Assembly: GCF_900106035.1 (NCBI RefSeq)
Contig: NZ_FNUC01000003.1
Span: 372,001 to 436,000, forward strand
Length of the DNA: 64,000 nt
Direction of reading: 5' to 3'
Source: Jiangella alba
Lineage (GTDB): Bacteria > Actinomycetota > Actinomycetes > Jiangellales > Jiangellaceae
Position numbers and translations under genes: made by a program. Below the pieces are notes generated by a model, which was given only the letters and a program-made list of their open reading frames with translations, made no database searches and was not told the DNA's origin. Shown in pieces: positions 1-9,540 of this stretch. The stretch's first letter is position 1. The number at the start of each line of letters is the position of its first letter.

Positions 1-3000
1 CGCGCAGACCCGGTAGGTGAACGACTCGCCCTTCCGCGGCCGGCCGATCTGGTCGACGTGCGTCCCGGTGTTCGCGACGGTCGCGACGACCAGGCCGTCG
101 CGCTCGACGTCGACCCGGTCGGCGTCGACGCCGGTCCACGTGAGCCGGCCGTACCAGATGCCGCGCTGGTCGAACGTCTCGACCGACAGGTCCGGCTCGC
201 CCGCCTCGCCGACCGTGAGGCGCACCGGCACCGCCGTCACCGGCGCCGCCGGGTCGTCGCCGGTCACGCACAGATGGGTGGCGTGCTCGCCCGCGGTCAG
301 TCCGGCCGAGTCGAGCGTGACCGTCGCCGTCGCGTGCTCGCCCGGCGCGACGGTGCCCGACGCGGGGTCCACCGCCAGCCAGTCGGGCAGCGCGCACGAG
401 ACGGGCTCGCGCGGCGTCCCGTCGACGGCCATCACCAGGTGCGCGTCGGGGAACCCGAGGCTCTCCATCGTGACCGGGTCCGGCGCGCCGCAGTCGTCGG
501 CGGAGATGTAGGACGGCCCGGTCTGCCCGGCGGCGTTGGCGCCCGGCACGACGGCGCCGACGCCCAGCAGGTCCGGCGCGGAGACCTCCAGCACGAGGGT
601 CGCACCGGCCGGGACCTGGGCGGACACCGGCACGCTGAGCACCGTCGCGGCGGCGTCCTCGACGCTGATCGTCTCCGATGCGAGCCGGGTGAGGTTCACG
701 TACTCGAAGGGCCCGTCCAGCGTGTAGAGGTTCACCGTGAGGTCGGCCGACGGCGTCACGAGCTGCAGGCCGAAACTGACCTCGGAGACGTCGAACGCGC
801 CCTCGATGCCGAAGTCGGCCAGCGTGAACGTGCGCAGGAACCGGTTCGCGCGGGTGGTTCCGGTCTGCGTGCTCGAGCACACCGGCACGGCGGTCTCGAC
901 GACGTCCATCGACGCCGAGTGGGTGAGCCGGACGGCGTCGACGGCGGGCGCGTCGGCGACGTCCGTCGCCGCGTCCGGCGCGGGGTCCGGCGCCGGGCTC
1001 GACCAGGAGTCGGTGGAGCCGGCCGGAGCGGTGGCGGCCGGGCTCGACTCGACGACGGTGCCGGTGCCGGCCGGGCGGAGCGGGCCGGACAGCGTGCTCG
1101 TGGTGTCGATCGCCCAGGTCAGGTCGCGGCCGCCGGCGTTGCCGATGCTCAGCTCGAGCTGGGCGGCGTCGCCGGCCGCCACGTCGGCGGTCAGCTCACC
1201 CGGCTCGACGGTGATCGACGGCGGCGCCGGTGCGTCCGCGCCCGGCACGAACACGTAGGCCGCGCCCTGGTCGGCGACGTCGCCGACGTGTGCGTTCGGC
1301 GCGCCCACCAGGACGTCGTCGCCCGACACGGCGACCGCGGTGCCCAGGTGGTCGCCCTGCGCGGTGTCGGACCCGAGCAGGGTGCGCTGTTGCGTCCACC
1401 CCCGGCCGTCGCGGACGAACACGACGGCGGCGCCCTTGTCCAGATCGACGCCGGCGGTGTGGCCGCGGTACGGCGCGCCGGCCACGACGGTGTCGCCGTC
1501 GATCCCGACCGACCAGCCGAACCGGTCGTTGACGTGCGCGCCGGTCGAGGTCAGCTTGGCCCGCTCGGACCACGCGTCGCCGTGGCCCTCGTAGACGTAG
1601 ACCGCGCCGTCGCTCGCGACGTAGTCCAGGTCCGGCCCGCTCGCACCGACCACCGCCGTGCCGCGGTCGACGTCCACCGAGGTGCCGAAGGCCAGCTCGG
1701 GCGCCGCGTCGGACGGCAGCAGCGTCGCGCGCTGCGTCCAGCCGTCCGCGTCGCCGGTGAACACGTACGCCGCGCCCTGCCGGAAGACGCCGCGGGCGGA
1801 CGTGTTCGGCGCGCCGGCCACCAGCGTGGCGCCGTCGAGGGCCACCGAAGTCCCGAAGTTGCCGAACGTCGTGACATCCGAGCCGGCCAGCCGGTGCCCG
1901 GCCGACCACGTGTCGCCGTCGCGGCCGAAGACGTAGACCACGCCGGCCGCGTTGTTCTCACCCACGTGCTCGCCGGGGGCGCCGGCCGCGACGGTGTCGC
2001 CGTCGACCGCCACCGCCTGGCCCAGTTCGGCGCCCCAGCGGACGTCGGCCGTGCCGAGCTTGGCCTGCTGGGTCCAGCCGTCGCCGTCGCGGACGAACAC
2101 GTACGCCGCGCCGGTCCTGGAGTCGCCCAGCCGCGCGCCGGGGGCGCCGACCACGATCGTGTCGCCGTCGACCGCGACGGACCGCCCGAACACCAGGCCC
2201 CAGTCGCGCTCGCCGTCCGGCAGCAGCGTCGCCGTCCGTTCCCACCCGTCGCCGGAGCGGGTGTAGACGTAGGCCGCGCCGGAGGCGCCGAACCCGTCGA
2301 CCGTCGCCTGGGCGGCGCCCACCACGGCGGTGTCGCCGTCGATCGCGACGGTGTTGCCCAGCCGGTCGTCGGGCCCGCCGTCGGCGGTCAGCCGGGTCTG
2401 CTCGGCGTCGCCGGTCAGGCCGCTGTCGCCGACGACGGTGACCGCCAGCGGCACCGTGGTCAGGGTGTTGCGCGGGTCGTTGGTGCGCAGGCAGAGCAGC
2501 CCGCTCAGCTGGTCCGGAGCAAGCCCGGCGGAGTCGACGGTCAGCTCGATCCGGCCGGTCGCGTCCGGCGCGACGGTGCCCGCGGCCGGCGCGACGCCCA
2601 GCCAGGGCAGCTCGCCCGGCGCGGTGCAGGCCGGCGCCTCGGTGGTGCCGACGACGTTCAGCACGAGATGCACGTACGGGAAGCCGAGCGCGCCGAGGTC
2701 GGCCGGCTCGGCGATGTCGCAGCCGGGCGCCGTCAGGTACGTCGGCGCGCTCTGGCCGGCCCGGTTGCTGCCCGGCCAGAAGCCGCCGACGCCGCTCAGG
2801 TCCGGTGCGGACACCTCCGCCACCAGCGTCGCGCCGGCCGGAATCGTCCCGGTGACCGGCACCGTCGCGAGCGTCTGACGCTGCGGCTGCAGGGTCTGCG
2901 TCGCGCTGCCGACCGGTGTCAGGTTGGCCCGGGTCAGCGGCGCGGCCGGGTCGGTCAGCGTGTAGAGGGCGACGGTGAGGTCCTGCGCGACGGTCAGGCT

Positions 3001-5811
3001 CTCGACACCGAACTCCACCTGGGTCACGTCGAACGCGTCACCGACGCCGAAGTCGGCCAGCGTGAACGTGCGCAGGTACGAGTTCGCGCTGGTCGTGACG
3101 CCGTCGTCGGCGGAGCACGCGATGGTGTTGCCGGCCACGATCGCCTGCGACGCCGAGTGCGTCAGCGTCTGGGTGACGGCGTCGTCCGGCTCGCGCTCGG
3201 GGACGACGGCCGCGGCGTCGGTCCCGGCGGCGCCGTCCGTGGCGAGCATGCCGCCCGGGGTGGCCGGCGCCGTCTCGACCGGTGTCACCGGGCCGCGCGG
3301 GCGGCGCAGCTCCTCGTCGGCGTACACCTCCCAGCGCAGGTCGGTGTTGCCTCCGTTGCCGAGCGTCAGGGTGTGCGTGGCCGTCTCGTCCGGCCGCTGC
3401 GTCGCGGTGATGCTGCCCGGCGTCACGCTCAGCGACGGCGGGACCTCCTCGCGCGGCGTGACGACGACGGGATAGTGCGACGGCGCGACGGCGCGGCCGT
3501 TCGCGTGCGTCGCGTCGGTGGTGAACCGGACGTCGGCGAACGACGGGCGGCCCAGGGGCACCGCGGCGAGGTCGGCCGTGACGGTGACCTCGACCTCCTG
3601 GGTGGCGCCCGGCGCCAGGGTGAGCTCGGCCGGCTCGACGGCGACGGCGAACCCGTCGGGCGCGGTCGTGCTCGCGGTGTAGGTGGCGGCGACGTCGGCG
3701 ACGTTGCGCACCGTCCGGGTCCAGGAGCAGGTGCCCACGCAGGTGCCGTCGACGAACGCCGGCAGGTTGAGCGTGGCCGGGTCGCCGCCGGCGGCGGGAT
3801 CGGCGGCGCGGAAGTCCTCGTACGACTCGTCCATGACGAGCCCGGCCCGCCCGGCGGCGTCGAGGTCGATGCGGCCGGAGCCGACGTCGAGCGGGTCGGC
3901 CGGCGTGGCGCCGTTCTCCTCCAGGATCGCCGTGTCCGCGGTCGCGGCCAGCGCGGAGCGGATCTCGGCCGGCGACCACTCGGGGTGCAGGGCGGTCAGC
4001 AACGCGCCGGCGCCCGCGACGTGCGGCGAGGCCATCGAAGTGCCGCTGTTGACCATGTACTGGTCCGGGTCGCCATCGCGTTCCGCGCCCGCGGCGAGGA
4101 TGTCGACGCCCGGCGCGGCGAAGCTCGGCGCCAGCAGGTCGAGCCGGCTCGGCCCGCGGGAGCTGAACCCCTCGACGAGGTCCTGCCAGTCGTGGTTCTC
4201 GATCAGCGTGGTGGCGGCGTTGACGCGGGCGGTGAGCACGGCGCCGGCGGCGCGTAGTGCGGCGGCGGAGCGCTGCTCGACCATCAGCGCCGGGATCGTG
4301 GTGTCCTCCAGCGCGCCCATGGCGGTCGGCGGGCCGGCGACGTTGTTGGCGACCAGCACCGCGACGGCGCCGGCCGAGGCCGCGTTCGTGACCTTGACGG
4401 AGAAGTCGCAGTCGCCGCGGTCGATCAGCGCCAGCGCGCCGTCGAACGTCCCCGCCGCGAACGACGCGCAGCCGGCCGCGTTGCCCGGCGCGACGACGGC
4501 AGCGTCGCGCAGCTCCGCCTCCAGGTCGGCCGCGGGCGCCGGGCCGCTGCCCGGAACGGCGGGCAGCGCGGTCAGCCCGTCCGGGACCGGAACCGGGCCG
4601 ACGACGTCGACGGTGTTCGCGAACGCCCGATAGGTGGTGGTCGCGGCCACGGCGGCGTTCCAGGGGCCGCTGTGCGCGACGGTGCTCTCGCCGGGGCCGT
4701 CGTTGCCGGCCGACGCCGCGACGAAGACGCCGGCGTTGAACGCCTCCAGGAACGCGAGGTCGACGATGTCGTTCCACGGGTCGTCGGAGCCGCTGATGCT
4801 GTAGTTGAGCACGTCGACGCCGTCCGCGATGGCCTGCTCGACGGCGGCGACGCTGCTGGTGCCGGGGCACGACGGCGAACAGACGAGGTAGGAGATGACG
4901 TTCGCGTGCGGCGCGACGCCCTGCACCGTCCGCGTGAAGGTGCCGTTGCCGATGGTGGCGGTCGCCTCGTGCACGTTGCCGGCCGCCGTGCTCGCCGTGT
5001 GACTGCCGTGACCGTCGTCGTCGCGGGCATCGGGCGCGCTGGGGTGGAAGTTCCACGCGCCGACCAGCTTGTCGTTGCAGATGTCCTCGTGGTCGGGGTG
5101 CTCCGGCGCGCAGACGCCCACGTAGTTCCCCGTGCCGAACGGGTTGGCCGGCGTGTAGCCGTCGCCGCCCGTGGCCGCGAACGACGGGTGCCCGGGGTTG
5201 ATGCCGCTGTCGATGACGCCGACCAGGACGCCCTCGCCGCGGGTCCCGGCGTCACTGCCGGTCGCGCCGTCCCAGACGCTCGGGGTGTTGATGAGCTCGT
5301 GGCTGACGTCGGTGAGCGGCTCGCGCTCGACGTCGCGGTAGACGGCGGCGACACCCGGAAGCCGCGTCAGCCGTTCCGCCTCGTCGTCGTCGACCCGTAC
5401 GGCCAGGCCGTTGACCACGGCGCGGTACTCGAAGGCCACCTCGACCTCGCGGTCAAGGGCGTCGTCGATGCCGGCGCGCAGGTCGTCCTGGCCGTCCTCC
5501 AGGTGAGCGAGGTACGCGCGGCTGGCCGGTGCGTCGACGTCCAGCCGCGGCGCTCCGGTGACCTGCGGGCTGGTCGGGGCCAGCCCGGCGGCGTCGCCGG
5601 CGTACGTCGCCAGCGACGGCTCGGCGAGCTCGACCACCCACAGCCCGGTCCCCTCGCCCTCGGTGGCGACGAGCGGGGCGGGCTGCTCCCCGGCCGTGGC
5701 GTCAGCGGGTGGCGGTCCAGCGGTCGGTGACTGGGCGGCAGCCGCCGCGGGCAGCAACGCCGCCACGGTGAACGCGCCGAGCAGGCCGGCCGTGACTCTG
5801 CGTGCGATCAA
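1..5811 (-). CDS. giant secreted S8 subtilase with seven-repeat FG-GAP propeller, C-terminus outside window
   Basis: Extracellular subtilisin-type serine endopeptidase; at least 1937 residues, continuing past the left edge without a stop. The start is TTG at 5811, chosen because GAGGAG lies 7-8 bases upstream and a hydrophobic signal peptide ending in AAA-Q follows directly. An I9-like propeptide comes next. The catalytic triad is visible: Asp201 (GVIDSG), His268 (DGHGSH) and Ser592 (SGTSMASPH). The long His-Ser gap fits an inserted PA domain. After a subtilase beta-sandwich (GSGRIDL), residues about 1131-1521 hold seven repeats of about 56 residues with GDTVVVGAP-like cores, enough for a seven-bladed FG-GAP propeller. 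A module of about 170 residues with APDL.GVG and GFP..HLV motifs occurs on both sides of the propeller. The reading frame stays open throughout. Substrate is unknown; a protein or cell-wall target is inferred. Confidence 0.9.
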   Translation of the reverse strand, partial: MIARRVTAGLLGAFTVAALLPAAAAAQSPTAGPPPADATAGEQPAPLVATEGEGTGLWVVELAEPSLATYAGDAAGLAPTSPQVTGAPRLDVDAPASRAYLAHLEDGQDDLRAGIDDALDREVEVAFEYRAVVNGLAVRVDDDEAERLTRLPGVAAVYRDVEREPLTDVSHELINTPSVWDGATGSDAGTRGEGVLVGVIDSGINPGHPSFAATGGDGYTPANPFGTGNYVGVCAPEHPDHEDICNDKLVGAWNFHPSAPDARDDDGHGSHTASTAAGNVHEATATIGNGTFTRTVQGVAPHANVISYLVCSPSCPGTSSVAAVEQAIADGVDVLNYSISGSDDPWNDIVDLAFLEAFNAGVFVAASAGNDGPGESTVAHSGPWNAAVAATTTYRAFANTVDVVGPVPVPDGLTALPAVPGSGPAPAADLEAELRDAAVVAPGNAAGCASFAAGTFDGALALIDRGDCDFSVKVTNAASAGAVAVLVANNVAGPPTAMGALEDTTIPALMVEQRSAAALRAAGAVLTARVNAATTLIENHDWQDLVEGFSSRGPSRLDLLAPSFAAPGVDILAAGAERDGDPDQYMVNSGTSMASPHVAGAGALLTALHPEWSPAEIRSALAATADTAILEENGATPADPLDVGSGRIDLDAAGRAGLVMDESYEDFRAADPAAGGDPATLNLPAFVDGTCVGTCSWTRTVRNVADVAATYTASTTAPDGFAVAVEPAELTLAPGATQEVEVTVTADLAAVPLGRPSFADVRFTTDATHANGRAVAPSHYPVVVTPREEVPPSLSVTPGSITATQRPDETATHTLTLGNGGNTDLRWEVYADEELRRPRGPVTPVETAPATPGGMLATDGAAGTDAAAVVPEREPDDAVTQTLTHSASQAIVAGNTIACSADDGVTTSANSYLRTFTLADFGVGDAFDVTQVEFGVESLTVAQDLTVALYTLTDPAAPLTRANLTPVGSATQTLQPQRQTLATVPVTGTIPAGATLVAEVSAPDLSGVGGFWPGSNRAGQSAPTYLTAPGCDIAEPADLGALGFPYVHLVLNVVGTTEAPACTAPGELPWLGVAPAAGTVAPDATGRIELTVDSAGLAPDQLSGLLCLRTNDPRNTLTTVPLAVTVVGDSGLTGDAEQTRLTADGGPDDRLGNTVAIDGDTAVVGAAQATVDGFGASGAAYVYTRSGDGWERTATLLPDGERDWGLVFGRSVAVDGDTIVVGAPGARLGDSRTGAAYVFVRDGDGWTQQAKLGTADVRWGAELGQAVAVDGDTVAAGAPGEHVGENNAAGVVYVFGRDGDTWSAGHRLAGSDVTTFGNFGTSVALDGATLVAGAPNTSARGVFRQGAAYVFTGDADGWTQRATLLPSDAAPELAFGTSVDVDRGTAVVGASGPDLDYVASDGAVYVYEGHGDAWSERAKLTSTGAHVNDRFGWSVGIDGDTVVAGAPYRGHTAGVDLDKGAAVVFVRDGRGWTQQRTLLGSDTAQGDHLGTAVAVSGDDVLVGAPNAHVGDVADQGAAYVFVPGADAPAPPSITVEPGELTADVAAGDAAQLELSIGNAGGRDLTWAIDTTSTLSGPLRPAGTGTVVESSPAATAPAGSTDSWSSPAPDPAPDAATDVADAPAVDAVRLTHSASMDVVETAVPVCSSTQTGTTRANRFLRTFTLADFGIEGAFDVSEVSFGLQLVTPSADLTVNLYTLDGPFEYVNLTRLASETISVEDAAATVLSVPVSAQVPAGATLVLEVSAPDLLGVGAVVPGANAAGQTGPSYISADDCGAPDPVTMESLGFPDAHLVMAVDGTPREPVSCALPDWLAVDPASGTVAPGEHATATVTLDSAGLTAGEHATHLCVTGDDPAAPVTAVPVRLTVGEAGEPDLSVETFDQRGIWYGRLTWTGVDADRVDVERDGLVVATVANTGTHVDQIGRPRKGESFTYRVCA

Positions 5812-5931
5812 CGGGGACTCCTCGCATCGGGAACCGGTTCAGGCAGCCTGCCGTCCGGCGCGTGTCGTCACCATTGCGAATTGTGGTGAATTTTGCTCGC
5901 AGACCGAGGTGATCGTGTCCGGGGCTGGGAG

Positions 5932-5937
5932 TAGCGT
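5932..5937 (+). promoter_or_regulatory. -10 box of probable leaderless promoter
   Basis: TAGCGT is followed after six bases by the ATG at 5944, so transcription would begin at or next to the start codon. No convincing ribosome binding site lies between. The 132-base divergent gap also carries the promoter of the subtilase on the other strand, which I could not place. Confidence 0.45.
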
Positions 5938-5943
5938 CGCGTC

Positions 5944-7274
5944 ATGGCGGGCGCGCGGCTGCGGCGACGAACGGTGCTGGCTGGTGCGCCGGCGCTGCTG
6001 GTGGGCTGTACCTCCGGCGAGCACGACCACCCCGGGCAGCCGGCCGCTGCCACCTCGCCGCCGTCGCTCGCGGAGCTCGACCTCACCGACTGGGAGGTGG
6101 TGCGCGGCCAGTTCGCGCTCGACCCCGAGCTGGCCCACTTCGCCGCGTACGTGCTGGCCAGCCACCCGGCGCCGGTGCGGGCCGCCGTCGAGCGGTGGCG
6201 CGACGCGCTCGAGGCGGACCCTGCGGCGGCCGTCGAGGGGAGGTGGAACACGACGACGAGGTGCGGGCGGCCGCCGCGGGGTACCTCGGGGTCGACGCGG
6301 CCGCGATCGCGCTGACCGGCAGCACGACCATGGGGCTCGGCCTCGTCTACCACGGGCTCGCGCTGCGCCCCGGCGACCACGTCCTCACCACCACCCACGA
6401 CTTCTACTCCACGCACGAGGCGCTGCGGCTGGCGGCCGCCCGAGCCGGCGCCGAGGTCGAGCAGGTCGCCCTCTACGACGACCCCGCCGCGGCGTCGGCG
6501 GACGAGGTGACCGGACGGCTGGCGGCGGCCATCCGGCCGGCCACGCGGGTCGTCGCGCTGACGTGGGTGCACTCGAGCACCGGAGTGAAGCTGCCGGTGC
6601 GCGCCATCGCCGACGCCGTCGCCGCGGCCAACGCCGGCCGGGCCGACGCCGACCGCGCGATCCTGGTGCTCGACGCCGTCCACGGGCTGGGCGCCGACGC
6701 CGCGCAGCCCGGCGACCTCGGCTGCGACGTGTTCGTGTCGGGCACGCACAAGTGGCTGTTCGGCCCGCGCGGCACCGGCCTGGTCTGGGCCGCGGCGGGC
6801 GCGGGGGTCGCGGTCGCGCCGACCATCCCGTCGTTCACCGCGCCCAGCTTCGTCAACTGGTTCTCCGGCGACGACCAGCCCAGCCCGTTCGGCGTCGGCA
6901 ACACCCCCGGCGGCTACCAGGCGTTCGAGCACCGCTGGGCCGCCACCGAGGCGTTCGCGTTCCACCAGGCCATCGGGCCCGACCGCGTCGCCGCGCGCAC
7001 GCAGGAACTGGCGACGCGCCTCAAGGACGGCCTGGCCGACGTCGGTGGCGTCCGGCTGGTCACGCCGCGCGACCCCGGGCTGTCGGCCGGGCTGGTCTGT
7101 GTCGAGGTCGCCCGCGGCGACCCGTCCGAGCTGGTCCGGCAGCTGCGCGACGCACGCATCGTCGCCTCCCTGACGCCGTACCGCGAGACCTACGTCCGGT
7201 TCGGCACCAGCATCGTCACGACCCCTGACCAGGTCGACGCCGCCGTCGAGGCGGTCGACGAGCTCACCCGGTAG
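5944..7274 (+). pseudogene. Tat-exported class V aminotransferase family protein, single frameshift
   Basis: PLP-dependent aminotransferase class V (cysteine desulfurase/isopenicillin epimerase-like) fold. The N-terminus has twin arginines (RRRTVLAG) and a lipobox (LLVGC), so it is predicted to be a Tat lipoprotein outside the membrane. The first frame runs 5944 to about 6240 and ends in nonsense. The remaining protein (LTGSTTMGLGL, DAVHGLGA, SGTHKWLFGPRGTG with the PLP lysine) is read one frame over from about 6240 to 7274. Both parts join cleanly if the GGGG run at 6237-6240 had one more G. The break therefore is either a real one-base deletion or a homopolymer sequencing error. If repaired it would be about 443 residues. 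All motifs downstream look intact, which favours a recent event or an error. Confidence 0.75.
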
Positions 7275-7317
7275 CCCGTCCGCACGCCGCCGGACGACCG
7301 CGATGCGGCCGTTCCGG

Positions 7318-7346
7318 TTGACACGGCGCGTCCCTGGTCTGAGAAT
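7318..7346 (+). promoter_or_regulatory. sigma70-like promoter for the SDR gene
   Basis: TTGACA at 7318-7323 and GAGAAT at 7341-7346 are separated by 17 bases. The predicted start lies about 30 bases before the GTG at 7384. Confidence 0.5.
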
Positions 7347-7383
7347 TCGAACCGACCGTTGCATCTGATGAAACAGGTGACGA

Positions 7384-8157
7384 GTGGACGAGGGTCGGCT
7401 GGCCGGACGGGTGGCGCTGGTGACGGGCGCGTCCCGTGGCATCGGCGCGGCGGTGGCCCGAGCGTACGCCGCCGAGGGCGCGTCCGTCGCGCTGGGCTAC
7501 GAGCCGCGTGCCGACATGGCCGCACAGGCCGAGGAGCTCGCGGCCGAGCTGCGCACGGCCGGCACGAAGGCGGTCGCGCTGGCGGCCGACCTCGCCGACC
7601 CCGGCGCCGTCCAGGAGCTGGTCGACGGCGCCCGCGCCCACCTCGGCCCGCTCGACATCGTCGTCGCCAACGCCGCGCTGTCGGCGCAGTCGTCGTGGCG
7701 CGACATCAGCGTCGCCGACTGGGACCGCGTCTTCGCCGTCAACCTGCGCGGCAGCTGGCTGCTGGCCCGCGCCGCGTACCCCGACCTCGTCGCCGGCGGC
7801 CGCGGCTCGATCATCACCGTCAGCAGCGTCATGGCCCGCACCGGACAGGCCGGCGCGCTGCACTACACCGCCAGCAAGGCCGGCATCATCGGGCTCACCC
7901 GGGCGCTGGCGCGCGAGGCCGGCCCCGACGGCGTCCGCGTCAACGCCGTCATGCCCGGCGCCATCCGCACCGAGCACGAGGAGGCGCTCGAGCCCGACCC
8001 CGACGCGGTGTTCGAGCAGATCACCGCCGTGCAGGCACTGAAGCGACGGGGGACCGCGGCCGACGTCGCCGGCGCCTTCGTCTACCTCGCCGGCGACGAG
8101 AGCGCGTTCGTCACCGGCCAGGTCCTCACCGTCGACGGGGGCTGGGTGTTCGGCTGA
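7384..8157 (+). CDS. short-chain dehydrogenase/reductase
   Basis: NAD(P)-dependent classical SDR oxidoreductase of 257 residues, the usual length. TGASRGIG near residue 15 is the nucleotide-binding glycine motif; NAALS and the catalytic YTASK (Tyr-x-x-x-Lys) follow, and the end VDGGW is typical of FabG-like members. The start is GTG at 7384 with AGGTGA five bases upstream; an ATG at 7359 lies in another frame. The substrate cannot be told from sequence. It follows the aminotransferase remnant but has its own promoter. Confidence 0.88.
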   Translation: MDEGRLAGRVALVTGASRGIGAAVARAYAAEGASVALGYEPRADMAAQAEELAAELRTAGTKAVALAADLADPGAVQELVDGARAHLGPLDIVVANAALSAQSSWRDISVADWDRVFAVNLRGSWLLARAAYPDLVAGGRGSIITVSSVMARTGQAGALHYTASKAGIIGLTRALAREAGPDGVRVNAVMPGAIRTEHEEALEPDPDAVFEQITAVQALKRRGTAADVAGAFVYLAGDESAFVTGQVLTVDGGWVFG

Positions 8158-8159
8158 CG

Positions 8160-8165
8160 TAGGCT
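8160..8165 (+). promoter_or_regulatory. -10 box of probable leaderless promoter
   Basis: TAGGCT lies eight bases before the GTG start at 8174. No ribosome binding site is visible. Confidence 0.35.
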
Positions 8166-8173
8166 GGCCGGTC

Positions 8174-8944
8174 GTGTTCACCCCGGACGAGCGCTCGGCG
8201 CTCCGCGACGCCCTGGTCTGCGCCGCCCGCGCCGACGACCGCATCGACGGCGCCGCGCTCACCGGGTCGGCGGCGCGCGGCGCCGAGGACGACTGGTCCG
8301 ACATCGACCTCGCGTTCGGCCTGGCCGACGGCGCCGACCAGGCCGCGGTGATGGCCGACTGGACCGCCGTCATGTGCCAGCGCCACGGCGCGGTCGCGCA
8401 CCTCGACTCCCCGCGCGGCGGCACCATCTACCGGGTGTTCCTGCTGGCCAGCACGTTGCAGGTGGACATCGCGTTCGCGCCGGCCGCGGAGTTCGGCGCC
8501 ATCGCCCCGACCTTCCGGCTGCTGTTCGGCGCCGCCCGCGACGTCCCGGCCGCGACGCCGCCGGCGGCCGGCGGGCTGGTCGGGATGGGCTGGCTGTACG
8601 CGCTGCACGCGCGGTCCAGCATCGAGCGCGGCCGGGCCTGGCAGGCGCTGTACATGATCAACGGCCTGCGCGACCAGGTCGTCGCGCTGGCCTGCCTGCG
8701 CCACGACCTCCCCGCCCACCAGGGCCGCGGCGTCGACGCCCTGCCCGAGTCCGTGACGGCGCCGCTGGCCGGCTCGCTCGTCGGCGCCCTCGACGACCCG
8801 GCGCTGCGCCGCGCGTTCGCCGTCGCGACCGAGGCGCTGCTGGCCGAGGCCCGCCACGTCGACCCCGACCTGGCCGACCGGCTGACGGCGCCGCTGCGGG
8901 CGCTGTCAGGCGGCTCAGTCGCGGCCGGCGACGAACCGCAGTAG
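8174..8944 (+). CDS. nucleotidyltransferase-domain protein
   Basis: Cytoplasmic protein of 256 residues of the DNA polymerase beta-like nucleotidyltransferase superfamily. GSAARG near residue 31 and the metal-binding D-I-D (WSDIDLAF) are the diagnostic pair; a helical C-terminal half follows. Relatives include aminoglycoside nucleotidyltransferases, but the target (small molecule, protein or RNA) is not predictable here. Start GTG at 8174 lies just after a -10-like box. The 3' end overlaps the convergent small gene at 8915-9097 by 30 bases. Confidence 0.75.
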   Translation: MFTPDERSALRDALVCAARADDRIDGAALTGSAARGAEDDWSDIDLAFGLADGADQAAVMADWTAVMCQRHGAVAHLDSPRGGTIYRVFLLASTLQVDIAFAPAAEFGAIAPTFRLLFGAARDVPAATPPAAGGLVGMGWLYALHARSSIERGRAWQALYMINGLRDQVVALACLRHDLPAHQGRGVDALPESVTAPLAGSLVGALDDPALRRAFAVATEALLAEARHVDPDLADRLTAPLRALSGGSVAAGDEPQ

Positions 8945-9097
8945 GGCGGGGTCGGCCGACGTGAAGCGGTCGACCTCTTCGCCGCCGTCGCAGCGGCACA
9001 GGGCGACGGTGACGCCCGCCGCCGTGCGGGCGACGACGCGCCACTCGCCGCCCGCGTTCTCCCAGCGTGTCACCACACCGACCGGGTCGTCGCTCAT
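8915..9097 (-). CDS. small conserved-type hypothetical protein, 60 residues
   Basis: Starts MSDDPVG at 9097 and ends RFVAGRD. It is predicted as a compact all-beta protein with alternating hydrophobics (EWRVVARTAAGVTVALCRC) and two close cysteines. No family is recognised. It is not a shadow: it overlaps the nucleotidyltransferase gene by only 30 bases and has a normal amino-acid mix. Confidence 0.55.
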   Translation of the reverse strand: MSDDPVGVVTRWENAGGEWRVVARTAAGVTVALCRCDGGEEVDRFTSADPALLRFVAGRD

Positions 9098-9122
9098 GGA
9101 ACCCACTCTAAGCGGGCCGTGC

Positions 9123-9539
9123 TCACGCCTGCCGGTTCGGGATGCTCGCGCCCTGTGCCTGGACGACCCGCCACCCGCCGTCGTGGAACAGCCAGGTGCG
9201 CGTGTAGACCATCTCGGCCTCGAACGGCTGGCCGCCCGCGAGGCCCGCGATGCTGACCCACGCCCGCGTGACCCCCGCCGCATCGAACTGACGAGCGCTG
9301 CCCTGGCGCTGTTCCAGCCTCGTCAGCCGCAGCTGCCCGGAGGAGTGCGACTCCAGGTCCTGTGACTTGCTGAAGGTGCCGCCATCGGGGGCGACGTAGA
9401 CGACGTCGGCGTGCAGCAGGGAGTCCAGCGCGACGACGTCGCCTGCCAGTTGGGCCCGCTGCAACTCGGTCTCGGCGGCGGCCAGCGAGCCGGCAGGGGC
9501 GTCCGGGGTGTGTGGCATGAGCCGCATCGTACGCGTCAC
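9123..9539 (-). CDS. NTF2-like / SnoaL-like protein (DUF4440 type)
   Basis: Small alpha+beta-cone protein of up to 138 residues. Features are an N-terminal helix with AAAETELQRAQLAGD, LHADVVYVAPDG in the first strand pair, and the closing strand GGWRVVQAQ. Members act as small-molecule enzymes or unknown binding proteins. Start is uncertain: GTG at 9539 lies immediately after the stop of the upstream gene, while ATG codons at 9527 and 9518 would remove a few residues. It is the third gene of the hydrolase/DHFR-like/NTF2 operon. Confidence 0.72.
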   Translation of the reverse strand: MTRTMRLMPHTPDAPAGSLAAAETELQRAQLAGDVVALDSLLHADVVYVAPDGGTFSKSQDLESHSSGQLRLTRLEQRQGSARQFDAAGVTRAWVSIAGLAGGQPFEAEMVYTRTWLFHDGGWRVVQAQGASIPNRQA

Positions 9540-9540
9540 A

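Noticed and set aside
58-4257. Very long open frame on the + strand opposite the giant subtilase
   Set aside because: Arg/Gly-rich nonsense composition; the opposite strand has clear catalytic and repeat motifs in an uninterrupted frame.
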